A stretch of 64,000 nt of DNA from the NCBI GenBank assembly GCA_026874595.1, contig CM049306.1:79074142-79138141 (forward strand). The letters are read 5' to 3'. Source of the DNA: Sipunculus nudus (Eukaryota > Annelida > Sipuncula > Golfingiida > Sipunculidae). The notes beneath the pieces are model-generated. The model had not been told where the DNA came from and ran no database searches. It saw nothing but the letters and a program-made list of their open reading frames with translations. Every line of letters begins with the position of its first letter. Position 1 is the first letter of the stretch. A program made the translations under genes and the position numbers. Of this stretch, positions 38,201 through 46,571 are shown one piece after another.

Positions 38201-41200
38201 GTTATGTTTTTTGTTTTTCATCAATTAATAGTTTTCTTATATGAGATTTGCGTTTATTTTTTTTTCTAAATTAAAAAAAGTAGGCATTACTTCACTCCTC
38301 TTCCTCTCTCCACTGTGCTTCATTATTCCTTCAGTAATATAATTGTAATGTTCCTCTAAATGTTGTTTTGTTTCTTGATATTCTTTTATAACTGATTTAT
38401 TTTCTTATTGACTCATTTTACGTTCTATTTCTTTTAATTTTCTTTCCAAATTTTTAATATCACTTCTACTTTTTCTTGATTTTATTTTTGAATATTTAAT
38501 TGTAAATCCTCTTATTTTATATTTAATATACTCCCACTTTTTTGACGGGTCACTGTTCTTAATCTCTGCTTAACATTGTGTTATATATTTCTTTAACTCT
38601 TCTGCGTAATGATTATCTTTCAGTAGGGAATTTCCAGTGTCCTTTGCCAGTTCTATTTACTTTCTGAAATGTAAGCTCCATGATAATGGCAGAAAGACAC
38701 AACAATATCTGTATGTTTTACATATGACTGCATAATATTAGAAACCAGAAGTAATCTAAACACCTATGTGTGAAAGGTTTAAATCTTCTCAAGGTAAACT
38801 TTATTTATATTCTCATTTCAAACTCTTCAAATATAAATTAGATTAAATTCATGGATAATTAAATTTATCTTAGACACAACTCTTTCTTTTGGTGATACTT
38901 GTCCTCCATCAGCGTCGATGTGGCTTAAACCTACATTAAAGTCGTCCCCTATGACCACTTTAAAATCACCATCAAGGCAGTTTTCTCTAATAACGTTAAT
39001 AACATTTTCATAAAACTGAGCCTGTTCTGTCTCTGTGTTTAGAGCATATATATTACATAATAAGAATGGACAGTCTTCAAAAACACATTTTAATAACATG
39101 CATCTGTCATCTTTGTCTACAATCATATCTTGAAATTTAGTCAATTTTTTCACCAACAATTATCATAACTCCTCTACTGGAACTTGTTCCATGTGAACAG
39201 TACATTTGACCTCTCCATTGCTTAGACCAGTTGTTAATATCTTCTGTTTACTGTGAGACGCTTGAATAAAACCCACCCCTTTAACACGCCCATGTTTGTG
39301 AAACCAATTAAAAATTTTTCTTCTCTTTTCATACTTCTTTATGCCTCTTACATTTAAGGATACTATAATAACACAATTTTCTCTATTATACATAGCCATT
39401 AATGAAGTGAGTTAAACTTTAAGTATCATTCTTACTGTACCTCCAATTACGTAATAACTTCTGTTGTATGCAACAGTTACACATCAATATAACACAGACA
39501 AAAATTTGACCCAAACAGATATTATGAACAATAAAAAGCATGAACTTCCAGATAAACCAAAGGGTATTCGGGCCTGCTTCACATTCTTACAATCAATTAG
39601 TGTTTTAAATAAATTCACACATTACATGGTCAGTTCTTAAATAGGTTGTCCAATATTAATTTAAATGTAACAACTAGTTTAAGAACAATTCCTCAAGGTT
39701 ATCACTGTAGTGAACTTAGACAATATGATCAGCATCATCTCTATCCTTGGCAAATATCTTGCCATTCCAAGTCAAAGCAGTTTGTACCTTGGGTCAATTT
39801 TAATCCTGTTGAAAACTTGAACCAGTTCTTAACACAAATCATCAACAATCATGACGCCTGAATTTTAAGTTGTTTCCTCTCTTTTCGTACTGCTTTTCTA
39901 TCATCTATATTTTTAAATCTGACAATTATTGGCCTTGACTTATTCTGACTTTTTTTACCCACTCTATGTGCAATATCGATGGCTTGTACAGGCATGTTCG
40001 TATGTATTTTTTTTTTTGTTTATTCAACAGTTTATGAACTGTTTCTTTACAGTTTTCATCTGTTACTGTTTCTGAGACACCAGTAATCCTAACGTTCAGC
40101 CTATGAGAGTACTGCTCATTATTTACAGCCAGTACTCTTGCTTGGTCAGCTTTCTCTTTAGTGTCCTGAGATTCTTTTCTCAGGTCACTATTTTCTCTTT
40201 CCAACCTGGCAACCTTTCTCTCTAAAGCATCTATTTTAGTTTCCAGTTCAAATACTCTAGATTTCATTTTTTTCTATATATATATCAATGACAGCTTTGA
40301 ATTCATTTCTTATCTCTATTTTGAGTTGCACAAGCATATTACTGAGTACTTGCTCTGTTACCACCCCTTCTGCCATCTCTTTGTTTAGATTATCACTATT
40401 ACCTGCCACTTTTTCCAAACTGAATTTAGTTTTTTTACTGATATACGAGAACACTCTGGGAAATAACTAGCAATACTTGAAGAACTAGATAATGTATACC
40501 TTAATCTCTTCCTTTCATAATTCCCAGACATATCATTGTGAACATCTTGTGTATGCAGTATGTTACACTGTTATCATAAGAATATCAATAGGCCCAAAAT
40601 GATATATATGATTTACATGATATGTGTCATTCTTATGTATTCTATCACAACTAACATGTATATCAAATAAATGAAAGTTTACAATATTTACGGGCCAGCT
40701 GGTACATCTTGGTGATAATGGGTGAATTTACTTAACTATAAACACAACACTCAGTTCCAACCAAGTGCTCATGTACTCTAGGGCTTTGACAGGTGTATCA
40801 AGGCACCCAGTGGGCAGAACAATGGGCACTGGCTATTAAAATTATATTTAATTTAGAAAAAGTATAATTTACAGAGTTACATGAATCTTAAACCTTTAAA
40901 ATGTATTTGGAACAAAAAGCTTGTCTATTAAACAAGTTTATGTCAAATTATTGAAATGGTACCTGTCCTCAAAGTATATGAATTTGATGATAATTTTGAG
41001 AGCCTCCTTGTGTGCACCAGCTGACCTCCCCTTTTTCAGCTTTTGTTTTTATTTAAATTATGGGTTGTTTTATGGAATATGTATTTAACCATCATAAATG
41101 TAAATATGCTAAAAACTATTACTGTGTTTTCGGGTAGGTACGCTTGGGGGGAGGAAGGTGCTTCAGCCCCTAAAACCCCAGTCTTGATCCACTATAGCCA

Positions 41201-44200
41201 AAACTATAGCTTAGATTACCTTTAGTCAACCTATCTTCATAAATGATTTATGTTTATAAATAAACGGTTTAAATATTTCGATCGTCTTTAATCATGATTT
41301 TCCTTCAGCTAAACGCTCTGCTTTGGTCACAGCAAACTTTTTTTGGGTGAAATTTTATGTCGGGATCCCGCGATGTTAAGTGGAGATACTCGAGATACTA
41401 TCAAAAGATCTCGAGATAAATACATTTTTTTCTGCAGCATTTTTTTTTTTTTTTTGTGAACTTTTATATCGAGATCTCCAGATGTTAAGTCGAAATCTCG
41501 AGATGTTAAGTCGAGAGCTCGAGATACCATCTCGAACTCTCGAGATAAATATTTTTTTTTCTGTGTCCCAAATCAGCCAACGTAGAATGTTGATTTAAAT
41601 ATTACAAAATTAAATGTCAGGGGACTGCCGGGCGACAGTCAAAGATCCATTACCATTTCTCAACATGGCTGATGTCAGCTGAGTTAAACACATCTTCTGG
41701 AACTGATCAAACTAGTTATTCTCAAGAAACATATTAAACAGATTAAACCACAGCTGAGAAATTGGTACGATTGCGGACATCTCATTTTTTTTAAGACGAA
41801 AAAATCTGAGAAAATTAAAAACAAATACAGATGCAGCAACTGATGTAACTTTTTATGACCAATAAACAAACCTGATTTTAGGATACTTGATGTACCCACT
41901 ATTTAGAAATTTACAGTATTCATTTAACTTGGCAGTCTTACAACAGGCAAAATGCATCAATAATAGAAAAAAATACACGTGGCACCACCGCTCTTTAGAA
42001 AATGCTGAAAAAGGCATGATAAAAAAATTATTGATGAAACCACATGTTATCAATTACTGATGTAATTTGCCCATCTTAAGAAAAAAGGCTGCTTAAAAAA
42101 TACAGGTGGCACAAACAGTGTTCCAAACTTGGTAAAAATAGTCATAATCAATGAAAAAGACGGTCATAAAAGTAGAGAAATAAAGAACTAGGAAAAATTT
42201 AAAAAATATACAGAAGAATCATCAGTGTTTCACAGCTGATGACTTTCCATGATCAATTAGCAAGGCAAGAATCAGTGCAAAAATCAAGGAGGAGATATTG
42301 CAGCTTTTAAACATTTTTTTTCCTTGGACAAAGAACTCGTTACTCAGCGAAAAAAATGTCGCAGTGCAGGACCTATATAAATATAGTCGTTTGAATGTTT
42401 CCACGTGCAACTGTTACGAATTCTGATTTAAACGAATGGCCGGTCGAGCAAACGAATTAAAAATACTTGACATACATGAACATAGGATTTGACATATCAA
42501 TCACATTTAAAGTACAAAACAAAATCTGTCGTTTTAGTATGAAGCTTATTAAATTCGAGAGTATTCTCGATAAATTTGGATAAAAACACAAACTCAAAAA
42601 AAAAATAATACGATTTACTTAAAGTTAGTTATATAATAGTCAATTAAAACGTGTATTATTAATCGATTTAGTTGAACACTATAAACCACGGATGTAATAT
42701 TCTAATTTCAAAATTACAATTTTCCATATTTGTTAATCTAAAAGTACGCTTCTAATATGTTGTTCATCCCAAAGAAAGGCACCGGCGTTATATTTAATAA
42801 TGTTAAGGATGTATCAGCAGCAAACATGGTAATCGGTGTCAAAGGATTGTTCAAGGTATTATGGAGGCGATACACAATGCAGCAAAAATAACAGACACTG
42901 CTCATCTGGTGAGAATGCATGAAATTTGAATTATCTTTCATTTTAAATTGACATCATTTTCATTAACATAATTTTGCCTATTCTTCATACATGTGAGTTG
43001 GCAATTGTTCAGAGACATAAATCCTTTAGGCAATGTTATCGTGTAAAAAACACAATAATTTTTTTTTTTCAAATATAATTCATTTAAATGTACATGATGC
43101 AAATGTTTATGGTCCTATATTTTACATACGATTCTTTTTGTAGGAAATTTTCATTAATATATTTCATTCATACATTTTTATCAGACTTATTGCATTTTTT
43201 TACCAATAATTTATTCCCATGGATATACAGCGAATTACCATGTGTTGTGTATCAACATCTTGTGGTGTATCTCCGGAACATATGGAATGTCCACAATATT
43301 GTGCAGATAAGAGAAAATGCCAAAGAAAAACCGGGGAATATACAACTGGTGCAAATCTGCCAAATCTTTGACACTTCCTTTTTTCATATAAGATTAAAAC
43401 ATTGTTTATTGCTCGTAAAGAATGTAATTACTTGTAGCATTTCTACAATACTTAAAAGTAATCAGTATGAATTCGTATTTTTCAGCAACAACAAGTATTA
43501 CAAAGGCTTGGCAGGTAACACATTATTTATAAGACGTATTCTTATCAACATCAAATCTATCTCTAAAGGTCTACCAGTGACTACAGCAATAGACATGTTT
43601 ATTTACTACGAATATTTCATATTTACTTACAAGTCTTTATCTTCAATACAGATTGTAGACCAGGTAGCTATGGACCTTTTTGTAATTTGAGGTGTTCGAT
43701 CTGTGAGGGAGACATACACTGTCTACCAGGTAAGAGTTCTCTAATACACGTAGTGTTATCAACCAATAATCTCTAACAGTCTAACAGTGACTAGGTTAAA
43801 CGACATGTTTGTTTACGTAAAATGTTTCATATTAACATACACTTATTTTCTACAAACAGACTGTAGTCCTGGTATCTATAAAGCTTTTTGTAATTTGACG
43901 TGTCCGAACTGTGAGGGAGACAAACGATGTAACAGAATAACGGGACACTGTCTAACAGTTAAAATAGATAAAAGCTCATGACCAGTTTAGTTCAAACGTT
44001 CCGCGAGGAGGAGGGGGAAATTTATAGGATCACCCCTGTATGAGCCGAAAGGTTTATTATAGAAAGAAATCACTTAGATATACTAACGGTTCTGAAACTG
44101 AATTACCCTTCTGAACACAGCATATTCAAAACAGCCATGTTTCCTAATGACAAATGTCCCAAAGAGTGTGGTGAAGGTTATGCTGGTACGGGTAATGCAT

Positions 44201-46512
44201 ACAGGAAGACGGTACCTGTACTTGTAAAGCTGATTATAATGCGAACAAATGCGAATGTAACTCACCAAGGTATACAATTCATTTTACCTATCAATTTCGC
44301 ATAATGAAGAATATAGTATACTTTTTATTTTCATTGCAGCAGTTGCGTAATTGTTCAATATGTAAAGTACATTTTTAGTATAGAAATTAAACATAGTTGT
44401 AATTAGCAGTCATAATTTATTTAATAAAGCCAGCGTATACTGAAAACCTCTAAATCAAAGACGCCGAATAAAAAGGCTGCGCAATAATTTTACACTTAAA
44501 TGGATAGAAATCAATTATTTCGTTCTTTATGTATTTTTCTTAAGGCTCCTGCTAGCTTTAAATGTGTAGAACAACTCTCATTTCACAGAAAATGATGCCT
44601 ACCCCTTCACTCCTGTTACCAGTTATATTACTAAGGAATCATTGTATGAAAATCTTGATCACCTAGTTTAGTCACATCAAATGGCAATAAGTTTATCCTG
44701 TCGTGCTATCTAATGCCTTCTGCCGCAGGTCCCATGCCCTAATATAATATTCACCATTACTATGCAAGACCTCATCTCCATTGCCATTTTAACCCAAGTC
44801 TGAATAATAAGGGGACCTCCCGTAGCTCCATCAAGGTACTGAATGAACCATTTAGACCCAAGCTTCACCCCTTCCTGTCTAGCAACTGCACACTGTTAAA
44901 AGAGAAAAGCGTCATCAGTGAGAGAATGAGCACATCCCTGACTAAACCTTCAACAGTAACACTTCATACCCGATCCAGCAGAGACCTGTTAACGATAGCT
45001 TCAGAAATGAAAAAAAAAAACAAGCATCAGGCCAGGGCAGGAAGGGTTCTTTGAATAGATGGGATTCTTACAGAAATATTCTACAACGATGCAGTATCTG
45101 AATTCACAGATAAGACGATTTTCTGCCTGTATAAAAAACAACGGCAGCAAATCAGACAGTAATTAAAATTTATCCTTTTATGGCTACTGCTGGAAGGATA
45201 TTGGTACGCATCGTCATCAATTGCCTTTACTCAACAGCCCGTGAGTGTAACCTCTCAGGCACTCATTGTGGGTTTCTTTAGGCCAAAGCACTACAATACT
45301 ACCGACATACCTTTTGAAGTTCGTCAAATGAAAGAAAAGTACAAGAAACCAGACTGTAACAAGTATGTAGTCTTCCTCTATATGCTCAAGTAATCTAAAA
45401 CGTCGACAGAGAGGCCCATTATACACATTATATGGCTGAAATGCTTCCGTATACACAGCCGGAGATACATCCTTGAGATCAGGTGGACGTGGTTTACAAT
45501 CTGTTTTGGACTAGGCTGGGGAGATTGGCATCGAATCATTGATTAGAAGAGTTCTACTTTGCTTTACATGGCATGTCATACAAATGGATGGTTCCAGAAT
45601 TCCAAAGCATCTCCTGCAAGGTTAACTCCGCCGAGCCTACTAAAATAGGAGGATGTTGAAGGATATACGCGGAGCTTCATATTCTGGCCTGAAGCCGGAT
45701 CAGGTCTACAGTTTCAAGTCCTCGACTATCAAGTATATATCAAGCTCCGCGACAACATTTAAAAAATTATTTGTAATCCCAGAGTGGTGTCTCATATTTT
45801 GCATTTGATTACTAAGTGGTACTTGTTATTAGTCTTCTTTTCTAAATCTTATACGATAACAAGTAAAAGTATATTATATTTTGAGAAAAAAAGGTTTCTC
45901 ATGTTATTGCGAATTATAGACAGGCCATCCTGAAATTCGAATTATAGATTACCAGTCTTACACAACCTTTACTAACCTACATTTCTTCCAATGAACGTAT
46001 TTTTCCCTTTCAACAGAAAAAGTGAGACCCAGAACAATAACGCGAACCGTGATTCGTGACCAGTTTTGTGTGAGTGGCATGTATTCTGCAGTCATTTTAC
46101 ATGCCGCCTTACAAATGACTAATCAAATGACGATCAAGCATACTAAGGTTGTGAATCATTTTATGGTCATTCAGGGCATTAGTAATTTTGAAAATAGCTT
46201 TTGTGATGTCTGATTTCAGTAGATATTTAGGGAAGCACTAGAGTTCAAGTAAAAAGCAAAGATTTTCGTTTACACTGATAAACCTAGTTTTATGTACCGG
46301 GAAACATTAAATTAAAATAATAGATCATGAATAAAAAACGAAGGAATGTTTCCAACGAAGCCAGTGGATTCGTAATTCAGTAAAAAAAAAGATGTGTATA
46401 AAAATTGGCTATGTGCTATCTGACGTGTAGCTTTAAACGTTTCATCTTTTATTTTAGATGAAATTAAGCTTGTTAGTTATCTATTAGCTCGTAAAATTCT
46501 ACCCAATAAATT

Positions 46513-46571
<59 letters not shown>

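Larger units (their letters stand above)
36960..40460 (-). mobile_element. Decayed L1/Tx1-like LINE, minus strand
   Basis: Reading leftwards on the minus strand, pieces appear in element order: coiled-coil ORF1 (40454 to about 39850), ORF2 endonuclease (39399-38827), reverse-transcriptase motifs (37865-37270) and a C-terminal piece (37194-36964). Frameshifts and stops break every ORF. It lies between decayed EGF exon copies, and so inside the receptor gene in antisense. Its endonuclease N-terminus (SLNVRGIKKYEKRRKIF) closely resembles that of the LINE at 62.6 kb (SLNVRGMKNYVKRRKIF), so both belong to one clade. Confidence 0.85.

Noticed and set aside
39646-39861. 71-codon plus-strand frame
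   Set aside because: Lies antisense over the LINE ORF1-ORF2 junction; shadow of the element.
43088-43690. 200-codon open frame on the + strand
   Set aside because: Composed of intron and two EGF exon copies read out of frame; the Cys-module frames and splice sites explain the sequence better.
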